Part shown: one piece after another, positions 48,797 to 62,300 of the stretch
Numbering within the stretch: position 1 is the stretch's first letter
Layout of the letters: each line of letters starts with the position of its first letter
Source of the DNA: Owenia fusiformis
Taxonomy: Eukaryota > Annelida > Polychaeta > Sabellida > Oweniidae
Direction of reading: 5' to 3'
DNA length: 64,000 nucleotides
NCBI GenBank assembly: GCA_903813345.2
Contig: CAIIXF020000011.1
Location: 33,844,166-33,908,165 of the forward strand
The notes under the pieces: generated by a model
Seen by the model: the letters and a program-made list of their open reading frames with translations, nothing else
What the model was told of the DNA's origin: nothing
Database searches by the model: none
Translations under genes and position numbers: made by a program

Positions 48797-48934
48797 GTTA
48801 TTGAGTGATTTGAAGTGCAATGCAAAATATATTCTGCTCGAGAAATTCTGTATTGGAACGAGACGAAGTCGAGTGCCAATACAGAATATCAAGACAGAAT
48901 ATATCCTGTATTGCACTTCAAATCATTCAATAAC
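48797..48934. repeat. 138-bp hairpin element with GARACGAAGTCGAG hinge
   Basis: 'gttattgagtgatttgaagt' plus 'gcaatgcaaaatatattctg' is mirrored by 'acttcaaatcattcaataac' and 'cagaatatatcctgtattgc'. The inner 'ttctgtattgg' and 'ccaatacagaa' close on the hinge 'gagacgaagtcgagtg'. Confidence 0.75.
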
Positions 48935-49701
48935 GTTTTTATCGTGTGATCTTAGGCCAATACATTTTACTAAGGAAATAATCTCCAAGAAATATTCTGT
49001 ATACTCTGTATTGTTACTGAGATTGTCCCCTCCGTACCAATATTTTCTGTATTGCTACTGAGATGAACAATGGGGACAATTCAATAGCAAAACAGATTGG
49101 CGCAGCACAAGAACAGACCAATCAGAGGGCTTCATTTTACAGATCATACGATAATACTATACTTACCGGTGAATAACACCCGGGAATGTATTTTTATCTG
49201 AAAAAATCGTATTTTCCCGCCGGTTGTCCCGCCCAATCCCGCCCACGAAAATCGTGTTCTCCTCTCAATCCTGCTCACAAAAGAGGTATTCACCTCTCGG
49301 GGAGAATTTTTCCCAAACAAAGCTACCTATTACGTTCGGTTGGGTCGATATAGCGTGCTTTAATGATGTTCTTGTGTGAGAAAGGATATTTTCCAATAAA
49401 ATTGAAAATATAGATTTTGAAACGAAAGAAGTATGAAGATTATAAGCTGAACATACAGGGCAAATTGTAATTTCATCATCATACCAATAACGTCATAGAA
49501 ATCTAAGCAGTATGCCAATGCCCAGTGATGGTCAGGGTATACAAGTCGATATACAACAACTTTAGTACATCAAAATTACATAAAATCAAGTCATATTTTG
49601 TAGACTAAATGTATAGTCTTGTTTTGTTTCGTACAAAAATCAGATATAAAATTTCAACTCATGATTTTATGAAGAGAGTCATGAATATCATGGGACAAAG
49701 A

Positions 49702-49823
49702 GTTTATTTACTGGTCGGGATTAAATATGGGTATATGACAATATAATATTTCCCTCTGGCCCTCTGGGCCCTCGGGGAAATATCATATTGTCACTCGGAA
49801 TTAAACTCACCAAGTAAATAACC
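49702..49823. repeat. Hairpin element with GAGGGCC-type hinge
   Basis: The arms 'tgacaatataatatttcc' and 'ggaaatatcatattgtca' flank a GC-rich hinge, 'ctggccctctgggccctc'. The outer 'tttatttactggt' and 'accaagtaaataa' also pair. Confidence 0.7.
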
Positions 49824-50342
49824 TTTATATGTGTATGACTTTTACTTATTTGGATCTTGTTGATTATTAGTTGGATTTTGATTTGCAGACGAAAAACTTT
49901 TTTTAATTCAAATACTAGTAGTATACAAAACTTAAAGTACAGAAAGTAATACGGTGATCGCGTAATTATTTGCAAGGAAATCCTATTCCAAATTTGATGC
50001 AAGGGTTTCCTTGGAATATATATTGAATTATGAATATTTGATGGAAAATCATTCTCCGACACGATGCCAATAGTCATGACAAAAGAATAAACGTCGTGGT
50101 ATCAACGTCAATAAATTGCGATAGTGTGACAGACAAAATCAAAAGTTCATTTTGAAACAGCAAATATAAAGTCACAATGGATTAATAGGATATAAGAAAT
50201 ATGAGATATAATGGGTAAATAAATAAATATGTGTAAGTATGTACAAACAAATCTAAAAACAATTCTGGTAATTTTAAATATATACCATACGATTATGTAA
50301 TAAAACTCGTGTTTCACATGATTTGAATATAAAAAACACAAA

Positions 50343-53300
50343 ATGAGTACAAAGTTATTGCCAGTTTCCAACGCAACAGATCTTCGGGAGATATCACTAC
50401 CCAATATAACCATAGAAACCACCGGATCTAGAACATCTACACCATTGACAGAATTCCCAAGATCGGATACATCTCTAACGACAGTCACTCAACTCCATAG
50501 CAACCTCAACACTCCTAATACCCTGCCTTACACAAGACAAAATACCATGACAACCATGGATGAAGATACAGTATCTATGGAGTTAACTGGTTGCTATAGT
50601 AATTCAGAAAGTGACTCAGATGAAGTTGACGATGATGTTGGTATTGAAAGTGATGAGACTGATCTTGATGTATCGGAGACAATCCAAGCTTGGAGGATTC
50701 CATCATTATCAAGTGAGTTCGCTCGGGCATTTTTCCAAATTTCAAGGGCCTTTTGACATGTTTGACATCCCCGGATTCAGTCCTAGAAAACACTTTAAAA
50801 TGGACCGTTTTGGACACTTTTGGTTCATAAGTTTTAGACACTTTAGTTTTGGTCTAAAAGTTTTGGACACTTTTGGTCAAAAAGTTTTGGAGCAAATAGG
50901 GCGCCCAAAATCGTGATAGTAATATCTGAAAAATTAAATGAGATATAGCAGAAATGTCCAAATTCATTCGAATTCAAAAAGAGTGCATTGACATTCCCAA
51001 GATTATTGCAGATTAACCTTAGAATCAGAGAATGTTTATGAAAATAATTCAGATTCACATTTCAATATTGATATTTTCATCTTTAACTAGAACATATTTT
51101 AGAGTCCCGGCAAGAGATGAAAACGGACTGTTTGATAGGGGAGAAGAGATACAAGTTTGGCTGTAGCCATCTCAATGAGGTACCTCAGACGACTGTTCTT
51201 GATCAACTGGCGAATTCTGAACTTAATCTGCCTCACAGATATCTCAATGGAAAATCTCTTCATCCATTGACATTCGCCTTGAAGGTGAGTGCCCCCAGTG
51301 CCCCACTTACGTTTGAGTGACGACCGGTGGGAGGTCTTATCAAATTATGGTCCTACTCTCCATTGATTTATATGGTGACCTCTTTCCCTTATTATCATAT
51401 ACACAATTAGGGCCAATAAGGGGCGTTAAGACGGGGACCACAATCCCCGGGGGACCATAATTTCTTTCACAAAGGGAGTGACGATAAGTACATGTAAATT
51501 GCGCTGTGTATATCTCCCATTTGCCCCTGCTTTAAAAGGTACATCTTTCACCCAATTATTTACTGGAAGGGACGTTTTGAGGTACTTCTTTGCTTTTTAA
51601 AGCCTGCCTCCATTTTTAGTATTTATACAAGTATGTAACATTTCATTTTAGGAAAACCGTAATGTGGCTAAGCTTAACTTAAAGAACAACAGATTAGGAG
51701 GGGATGGAGCAAAGCACATTCTCAACCTACTGAAAGCCAATGACTTTATAACTGAACTGGTGAGTTAGGATGATAGACACAGTAAGACGCCTATAACTTA
51801 ATTATCTATTTAGCAGGGATTTTATTTGAAAAAATCGTCACTGTGACCAAATTGCACTTGCCGAAATAAAATATTACGCACCAATTCAAAACATTATCTT
51901 TTTCCTGTAACTTTTATATTTTAGAATTTCAAAATGTCATATTTTGTTGACTTCCAAGAGAAATATCTGAAAATTCAAAAGTTGGGCTTAGAACTTACAT
52001 GTATCTGAAAAATATATATATGTAAGCTCTCCCACGTTTATTGATTTTCAATCCTAAAAGCTACATGTACAGAGTGGTAAAAAAATGGGACAATCATATT
52101 TCAAAAATAAGTATTGATTTCATTTATGTAAATATGCCATATTATATACGATTGGATAGGGAATTTACTTATCTTTAATTTGGTATATCATAAGTTCAAA
52201 TATATTATATTATAATGTCTGTCAACCAGGATCCATAATATAAATTACGTCATTTTCGTTTCAAAACGGGTTTTTGCAAAACTTGCAACAACCCTGTACA
52301 TCCCTGAGTAGAAGTAGTTCTCTATAATTTTTATCATAAAAGTAAACAAACATAATACTAAGTGGAAGTGAACGTAACATTGCAAAATATATTTTATAAC
52401 ATAAACTTATTACAACAACGACACGCAGAGAATTGTTACAAATGAATGTACTCTGATGCGAGTGTCAGAGGTCTTCATTTTGAGATCATTAAAACAATCA
52501 ATGCCCAACATAAATAATACATTTGATATAATAGGGAAATAATAACAGTTTTTGAGCCTTTGTTGAGTCAAACAATTATTTATTGGAAAGGAATTGATTT
52601 GGTTTTTATAAGTCATTATGTATTCTATGTCATGGTATCTCAATTGATTATATATAGCAGTGCAATTTTTAAACAAGTTCAAAATGTATCCTCAGAACAT
52701 GAATGGCAATTCGTGATATTGCAGTCAATCAATGAACATGTCTCTTAAAGTGGCAATGTATCTGGGAATGGGTTAAATGACAATTGATTGAAGAATGCTG
52801 ATTTTTAAAAAAAATATAATTGAAAGGCAAATCAACACTTTAAGGGGGATGGGGTTAAATCATAATGGAATTAACCCCATTTTTTCAATTTAGGACACCA
52901 CCCCTTAGATGTTATATGGTTTTGTAAAAATGAACCTGATAACTTGTAAATACTTGTTGGAGGTTCAACATTTAATACATTTAATTTCATATAGAATATG
53001 TAGGGTTGGTTATAATTTATTACACTTTAAGTTCAAAAAATAAAATTGATTCTTATGTAGCATTGCACTTTACAATTCATTATTCTGAATAAAAATTGTA
53101 CATGTTTTAAGTATGGAAATATGGAAAAATATTTGTAAGAAAATATGGTATAAAAGATAGGGCCATTGAGCAGTTGAGATTTATGAGATATTGTCCCGTA
53201 CAATTTGGCAAATTTTTCTGTGAGATGTCCAGTCAGCTTTTTGACATTTTTTGTCGCAATACGCTTCTCCACATTTAGCACATCGTTTCTTGGCACCAGG

Positions 53301-56300
53301 CTTACTACAATTGCTACATACTCTGACAGTTGGTACATCTTGCATCTCATATTCATCTAGCTCTGCAAGGAGAAAGCAAAAGTTATAAAAAATGTTTTTT
53401 TGCAGTATTTTATTGTATATTTGTATTGCATTACATTGAATTGTATTGTATTTATTGTTTCGTATTAATTGTATTTTAGTTATTGTTTTGTATTATATTG
53501 TATTGTATAGTTTTGTATTGTATTTATTGTTTTGTATATTGTACTGTATTGTCTCTTTATTTCCTTCTTTATAAGAAGATTTACAAATCACAAAAATAGG
53601 ATGGCAATATGACAAACATTAGATTTGCTTTTTAGCGCAGTTTAATTAAGTTATCCAATATAAAGTGTCTCTTAGTGAAATAAAATTAATTTATTGAGAC
53701 AGTACATTGCTTTGAAGAGAATGTCTATATGTAGCAAACCTCTTGCACATGAAAGAATTAACTCAACTGATTCAATAAATTGATTGTCACCTAAATGGAA
53801 TTTGACCCTGCTGCCAAGTTTCGTTTCTAATACAGTATTTTCATCCATGTGAAGCAGACACAATTCTCTAGGGACAGAGATTAAAGTCACGTTTAAAGTA
53901 TTAATTTCTCTCATTTATAAACCAAACATGTCATGGAATGTGTGATAATCGAGAATCAGGAAATACTTTATATTTTGGTGGCGTAGTTAGAGACATGGGG
54001 TTGCTAATTCCCACAATTGCAGTGTTGTCTGTTCAATTTACCATAAAACTGAAGGTTCAATTGACAATTTTACTGTATTGGAAAATAATGAAAATGTGTC
54101 TTCTGTATTTACTCTGGCACGCTACTTAGTCTCTTCAATGAATTTTATTTGATTATTACAGATAAAATTGCTCTCACCATAAGCTAGCCAGATTTGAGAA
54201 AATTATGAATAGCTATCAATCAAAAAATTTAGAAATCAAAGCTCAACAATCCCAAATTTTCAGAGTAAAAAAATATAGATGAAAAACTTTATGTATTTTT
54301 GGCTTTTGAAGGCATGCAAAAAGTTGATATTTTTCTGAAACATAGTTCTTACTTAACAGGGACTAAACAATAAAATAAATAGAAATAAAAATAGTTTCCA
54401 CAAACAGTTAATGTACTATTACTTTGCTACATCAATCAGGGTTTTCATTTATATAAGACTTGATCTCTAGTAAGATCAAGGGAAAGATCAATACCCGGTG
54501 ATTTCAGCGGGAAGTGGCGTTTCGTTCAGTGGATGAGCTGCGCGCGCACGCATAAATGTGATTATCCAATATAATTAGGGGAGGGATATTTGAAACAGTT
54601 TTTGGTCTCAGGCGCGACCCAGGGCTGTTGTCTTAAGGACATTTCGTTGAAAATAAGCCATTCGGCTAATAATTGGTAAGAGTTTGCGATCTTATAATGT
54701 ATAACTGTTACTCAGACACATATTTTGACACGATTCTGGTTGAAATAAGCTTTGAACCGAGAGATATTCACGATTGATCACATTTTTGATTGTGCCATTG
54801 CTTTTCCATTGCTCAATCCATGTATTGATAGAAGTAACATTAATAATGCAGATTGGTTTACTTTCAATACATGGCAGACACTACATATCGGTCTATTAAA
54901 TACCAGTTTGTGCCTTAAATAGTTTTATATTTCCATCCACGGCCTGGAGCCTGGGTGTGTTTGTCTCTTGTGTTTGTGCTTGTGCATGGACTTCTAATCA
55001 CTAGCAGAATTTAACATGATGCAAACTCGACATTATAACTCATGCTGTAACATTTTGACTTTGCTGGAAAACAATAGGAATTATTTTTCTTGCCAATCAA
55101 TCATGAATCACAATCAAAATTCCACTATGATCAATCAGGCAATGGTCCAAATCAAGTTATAACATTATATGATATTCAGCAAGAAGTCCGGTAGAAATAC
55201 AGAATATTTAAACATCAAAGCTGAAAGTTAAAAGCTAATCTGTCAATTTTCTGTCTGCAAAAGAGCGTTTACATTTGACACAATAACAGACTGAGTCTTT
55301 GAAATCTAGGATTCCCCAGGAAAATATGACGTCATACTAATTAGCATAAGGATTTCCCTATTGGTATGGGTCGAGCCTTGTTCGAAAACACAATCCATAA
55401 ATACATGCTAATTTCTAAGGAGATAGGAAGTGTATAACGTGTTTATCGATTTTGTTCAAAGATTTAATCAATTATCAAATTGTTTAAGTGGATAAAGTGG
55501 TAACACTTGCTTCAATTCATAGCGTAATCGACGGATAGAAACTGACCGAATTCCCGATATCCTACCCCGTATTACTGTAGGCTATAAGCACAGTGACCTA
55601 CAGAGGGCGCTATCACAAACAAGTACTGCACGAACCGATAAATTCCCGGGTATTGTAACGCCCTTGGTAAGATCTTACAGACTGGTCATTTAATATTGAT
55701 TCATGAATACTCTAAATTAATATACTTTTATTGACTCTTACACTTTTCATCCAGTTATTCCCGGAGTTATCATTTTCATAGGTCATTGGAGAATTTCCCG
55801 ATTTAGTAAAGTGATTTATGACATTACAAATATGTTTTTATGGCTGTGATTCCAAATAGCTCATCAACAAATATCTTAGTTTTTTTGAAAAGAACTACAG
55901 TGAAACCTGTGTAAGTGGAACACCTCCATAAGTAGAACACTATTCAAAGTTCAATAATTCAATGTAAAATTAATCTGTTTTAGTGGAACACTATTTCAAG
56001 GAATGGGTGTTCCATTAATACAGGTGTTACTGTACCATATTTATTTTTTCCTTATTGGGGCTTGTGTAACCTTCAACCTGCTTTCTCATTTTAAGTCTAA
56101 CCATAGATCTTGCCCAGAGAACGCTCAAAGAACTTGTACCCCCCCCCCCGCCATTTTTCCTTACCGTACATCTGACCTCCAGAAACCTCCATGAACTTAT
56201 CAAAGCCTCCTTTCATCTCTAGTTCCTTTTCGGTTAATTTGCCATAAATGTCAAAGCCAAATTTGTTGAGGATTTTCAAATGATTCCTCATGGTTGTTAC

Positions 56301-59300
56301 GCCATCCTTTCCTTTCTCCTCAGGATGTTTATCCAACCATGCACACATTGTGTCCCATTTGCTGTCAGTCTCATGCTGCTTATCAGCCCCACTAAGCTGT
56401 AAAACAGAACATGAAATTAAAACTCTTACCATGGATTTCTAATCAATGGATTGCAATGATTGCAAAGTCCATGGTCTTACTATCTCTGTGCCCTTTTCAG
56501 CTACTGGACTCTGCAATGTAATCTTTGAATTCATTGGAGGTAGTTCATTCAAGATTGCCCTGAGCAAAACAACACGATGGCCCATGGTGAAAGTTAAATG
56601 TTTGTCATCTACACCATTTATTTTCCATAAATTAATGTGGAAAGATGTGCTTATCATTTATATATATACCCTACTCAGTTACTCACTGGTAGTTACAAAT
56701 AACCTTAGTCAACCTCAGTAAAATTCATGCCATACTTGTTCTATTTTAGTCAAGATATTTAGCAGATGTTGACAACTCTGTGATTCCTGCTTTCCTTCAG
56801 CCATTTTTCTCAAAATACAAAATACAACAGCTACAAGTCAGTTGTTGATGACAAAATACAATGTGATGACAAACATGTAATTGTGATGTAATACATCAAC
56901 AGAGCATAATTTTATTATGATGTAGTGTCATTCCATTATTGAAAGAGTGTCAAGTAAAATAAAAATGTTTCTGTGGAATATTTATGTGGCAATTGCCTTT
57001 CCTGACTAATGTCATTGTTGCTTTTATCCCATGGGCCACCTTAATATATGACAGCAAAAATGATACCAACTTAATCAATTCAGCTTGAGTTCAAATCAAA
57101 GACATCTGATTCACTTACTTGGGCTAGTAGGTTGGTCATCTTCATGAAATCAGTGGTGGCCGCCTTATGTCCAAATTGTCGAGCCTTTTCAAAGTGCTGC
57201 TGGGCCTTCTTACGGTTCATACATGTGCCCTCTCCTAGAAGAAATGTCACATGTACTACATACACAAACATATGTATGTCAGTAGCATAGTCTCTTAAAT
57301 CAGATGATAAATAATCGAGGCAAAAGGCTAATAAAGGTATATAACTACCTTTACCAGTTTGTTTCTTCCATTTTAGTTGAAAAAGTCTAAAAATACATAG
57401 AAATTGTGGGGCAGATGCCCACCTGTCTCACCTCTGTCTACGTCCATATATGTACTGATAAGGCTCGTGAAGCCAAAGTATCACCATACAATTTCTCTTA
57501 AATACCTCACTCAAATAGCCAAACTTTGGGGTTCTTGTCCCCCTACTCACCTTGCAAATACATAGTTCCTAACATCCAATATGGATCACCATTTCTGATC
57601 TTATCTGTTCGATAGTCTTTCAATGATTTCTTCACAAGTGAAAATGCCTTGAATGGATCTTGCTTGACTACTCCACCTTTACCAGTCTGGTAGAAGTGGG
57701 CAAGGTTGTAGAGAGAAAGGCCAACCCCCTTTTCTGCGCTCTTTTCAAAAAGTTCAAATGCTTTTCTAAAGTTTTTCTTGTAGCCTTTGCGAGAACCTAA
57801 AAATAATGAATATTGTTATTGATTAGTTGGCAGGGATCTCCACAGGATTTTTTCTCAAGTGGGTGCAAAATTCTCATTTTCATAATTCAGACCAAAATTG
57901 GTCAAAATATGATAATTTTTTCATGATTTTTCTCATTTTCAAGTGGATTCAAATGGATTTTCAGGTGTGTGCAAGACTATTTTCAAAATCTCAGGCGGTT
58001 GCTGCGCCAACTTGTTTTAATGCTGGGGAGTTCACTGGTTGGTACTGTTTATAGGTCTTGGTTATTTGTTTTCTAGCCTGAGTGTTTTCACATGATAAAG
58101 TAACTGCTTGTGCAACCTTATACAGACCATTCTTTTTCATTTTCTATGGCAAGAACACTAGAACTTGGATTGTTAACATTGACATCTTTTTAACAATTAA
58201 GTTAAAATAAAGTTAACTACTGAAGAAACACTTCGAAAAAATTGAAAAAATTGTTCACATTGACTTTGGATCTAATTCTCTCTCACCTTCTAAAAACCAG
58301 AGTGCATAATTAGCTTGAGCTAGTGGGTGTCCAGCCTTGCACGCTTTCTCATAGAGGTCACTGGCCTTTTGATAGTTCTTCTTTTCATATTCCATATCTT
58401 GTGCAGCAAGGAAATCTTTAAAGCCTGGTTGATCAGGGAAGAGGTCTTCATCCTGCAGTCCAGGTTTGATGTTAAGCAGCTTCAGCATGTTTAGCAGCAG
58501 CTCACCCATGATTTTGATTGTGTTATATCACCTGAGTAGAAATTGAGAGATCAATTGTCATAACCAGTCTATAGCATAGGATATCACAAAAACAAGTGGC
58601 ATCTCTTCACATGATAAATTGATAATAAAGTAAACTGCTAATCAAGGGGCATCTCGTCACATGATAAATTGATAACAGAGCAAACTGCTAATCAAGGGGC
58701 ATCTCATCACATGATAAATTGATAATAGAGTAAACTGCTAATCAAGGAGTATCTCGTCACATGATAAATTGATAATAGAGCAAACTGCTAATCAAGGGGC
58801 ATCTCGTCACATGATAAATTGATAACATAGTAAACCGCTAATCAAGGGGCATCTCGTCACATGATAAATTGATAATAGAGTAAACTGCTAATCAAGGGGC
58901 ATCTCGTCACAATATAAATTGATAACAGAGCAAACTGCTAATCAAGGGGCATCTCGTCACATGATAAATTGATAATAGAGTAAACTGCTAATCAAGGAGT
59001 ATCTCGTCACATGATAAATTGATAATAGAGTAAACTGCTAATCAAGGGGCATCTCGCTCGTCACATGATAAATTGATAACAGAGTAAACCGCTAATCAAG
59101 GGGCATCTCGTCACATGATAAATTGAAAACAGAGCAAACTGCTAATCAAACCACTATGTTTTGAAAATGGTGATAGAAAGTTTATGGTCCAAACTGTACA
59201 GTACATTGCCACTAACCCCCCCCCCCCCCTTCCCCTCCCTGTGTCCATACTTATGATATTTTGACCATAGTGATGAAGGTGAAACATGTCCCACACTTGA

Positions 59301-62300
59301 ATATACAAACTTGAATATGTTGCACAAATGATTCATCCTTACATTAAATACAAACCTATTACAGTACAGTGGTTTCGTAAATAATGAAAATATGAAGTCA
59401 GAAAAAATACTTAACTTTTAAAAGATTTGCCGCGAAACTCTGCTGGATTACGCTAATTGTGTTGTGGTAAAGTGATTGTGCCCCGGGGATTGTGCTTTCC
59501 TGTACATGTAGCTTGTAGATTGTGTTTTTTGTAGCTGTTCCAAAGGACTTAATCAAGATGATTTTTTAAGAAGTCTTGGAACTAGCATTGGGTTTCAATC
59601 TAGTTGAAAGCCCATGGAACTAAATAAGCCAAAACCATTGATGTGTTGTTCTGAATCATGTGAATCAAAATCCATTTATTTCAATCATCTCCAGGATATA
59701 TCCAACAATGCTATCCACCTAAACAGAGGAGCTAAAGCCATCAGTGCTATGATGACAGATAACATTGGCCTAGCAACTCTCAACCTTTCAGGCAAGTACT
59801 ATACCTACAGGGTGATACCAAAACTGGTTACCAAAATGTACAAACATACAGAGTGACCCCAAAAATTAAAACCTCTAATCTTGGAATATCTATTCTCATA
59901 CATTGTACATATTCTGGCATGTATCCAAATGTGTTTTATTTTATACATGTATTATAGAATAATAACAATTTATACTGGTTCTTGTATACAATATTGTTTT
60001 ATGTATTGTGAACAATCATCATGTTTATTTACAGGCAATGATTTTGATGACCATGATGCTGTGTTCCTGGCTTCGGGTATTAAGGTATAACTGGATTGTT
60101 ATCATATCATCTATTTTTTTCAATCTATGATATAATCAATAATCATACACTATCTGTGTTGACTTTTGAGAGATAAGATACAAATCCCTTCCACAAAACA
60201 GATATTGAAAGACAAGAGAGAAATATTTGGTAAAACAAGAAATAATGAGCCCCCTAATATCCCCCCCCCCCCTTAAAAAAAGGTAAAACTCACCGGTAAT
60301 CAATATCCTTCTTCCAGTTCAATAAATTCATTAGTAACCTGGATCTGAGCCACAATGACATTGGAGAGATAGGAGCTGGTTACTTGGCTAAGGCTTTGGA
60401 AGAGAACACAGGAATACAGACACTCTCCCTGGCATGGAACAAGATACGCAAATCTGGTGCTGTCTCCATTGCGAAATCCCTCAAGGTAATGCTACTGTTT
60501 TTCATTTGATTGGATTCCATCAATCAGTAATATGTAACAGGCATGAGTGTTATTGGAGTAGCTTTGTAAATATGTGTCATTGTATATGAGTGTCATTGCA
60601 GAGAAGTGTCATTGTATGTCGGTTTTATTTTATATGAATGTCACTGTACAGGACAAATACTATACAGTCAGGAGTGTCATTGTAAAAGAGGGTTATTGTA
60701 CACAAATGCCATTGAATAGAACTAATATTGTACAGAAGTGTCATTGTACAAGAGGGTAATTCTACACAATTGTCATTGTATGGGATTAATATTGTACAAG
60801 ATTGTCATTGTATAATAGTGTTATTGTACACAAATGTCATTCTATGGGATTAATATTGTACAGAAATGTCATTGTACAAGAGGGTAATTCTAAACAATTG
60901 TCATTGTATGGGACTAATATTGTGCAAGATTGCCATTGTACAAGAGTGTTATTGTACACAAATGTCATTGTACAGGACTGATATTGTACATGAGTGTCAT
61001 TCTACAGGAGTGTTGCAGCACACAAATGTCATTTTACAAGAACTTAATTTTACACAAATGTCATTGTACAAGCATGAGTGTTTTCGTACACAAACGTCAT
61101 TGTACAGGAGTGTTGCTGTACACAAATGGGTTTTTTTCAAAAAAAAGAACGTAATTTTACACAAATGTCATTGTACAAGAGCAGTATTGTACACAAATGT
61201 CATTGCTCAGAACATTGTACACAAATGGCATTTTACAAGAGTGTAATTGTACACAAATGTCATTGTACATTACTAATATTGAACAGGAGTCTCATGGTAC
61301 AAGTGTTATTGTACACAAATGTCATTGCACAGAACATTGTACACAAATATCATTGTACTTTTAGGTGAATCATACAATTGAGAACCTTGATCTGTCATGG
61401 AATGGTGTGGGTTACGAAGGATCCTTAGCACTGAGTCACACTCTAGGGAAGAACATCATCCTAAAGTCACTTAACTTGGAGTCCAATAGGATTAACTGGG
61501 ATTGTGCTCTCATGTTATCCAAGGCACTGAAACAGAATACAGCTCTTGAGGTCCTTAAGGTAAGCAATTGTGATTTAACTGCCAATTGTTACTACCATGG
61601 CTTCTGTGATACTTCCACCATACCACCACTAATGATTTAACACCATGGTCCCTTATTTCAGCTGTCTTTTTTCTTTGTTCTTACCCAAAATTCTCTCAAA
61701 AAATGTTGATGATAACAATATTTTGGTAACATAAAAAATTATAAAAGGCAAAATAGTTGAGTTACCTTTGCTTTCCAGATAGGAGACAATCCTTTAACAA
61801 CAACAGGGTGTATGGACCTAATTGAAGCTGTAGGCCATGCAGACAGTGCTGTGAAACTTCTAGACCTTGGCGTATGTACATGACCGATTACCAAATTTCT
61901 CCAGAACTTCTTTCAATTTAATATCTAATATCAAAGTAAACCTACATCTTAGAAGTTCAAAACATAAAGAACTGCAGTGAGTGAAAATGTCTCCATTGGT
62001 CTATACACTGACATTATGTATTTCCCTCATTACTTTATACTCAATTGGGGCTAGTTGCGGAGTAATACAATTTGGCATAGTAAATATCATCATATTGTGA
62101 ATTCAATGTAGATACTAGATTTCTCCAAGAAAAGAGACAAGTTGGCAAGGTTTCAAAGAAATTGTTCCAATTTTACAATAATTTTTGCTCTCATTACATA
62201 TACATATGTCATGTCTATTTTCCAAAAATTCCATCATTTCCTCTTTTATTTTGTTTCAAAAAGCCAGCTTTTGGGATGCCCCTTTTCCAATTCTACTGAA

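Larger units (their letters stand above)
48207..50342. other. Upstream flank of the LRR gene with two hairpin elements
   Basis: No exon was recognised. The stretch holds the hairpins at 48797-48934 and 49702-49823. A moderately GC-rich block with 'cccgcc' repeats lies near 49215-49250. No clear core promoter was identified. Confidence 0.45.

Noticed and set aside
58595-59149. Possible CRISPR-like array
   Set aside because: The 50-bp units are contiguous with no unique spacers, and the DNA is eukaryotic. It is a minisatellite.
60574-61368. Several overlapping open frames with repeated Cys-His peptides
   Set aside because: They are the 16-bp minisatellite read in three frames. They lie inside an LRR intron and show repeat periodicity rather than a zinc-finger spacing.
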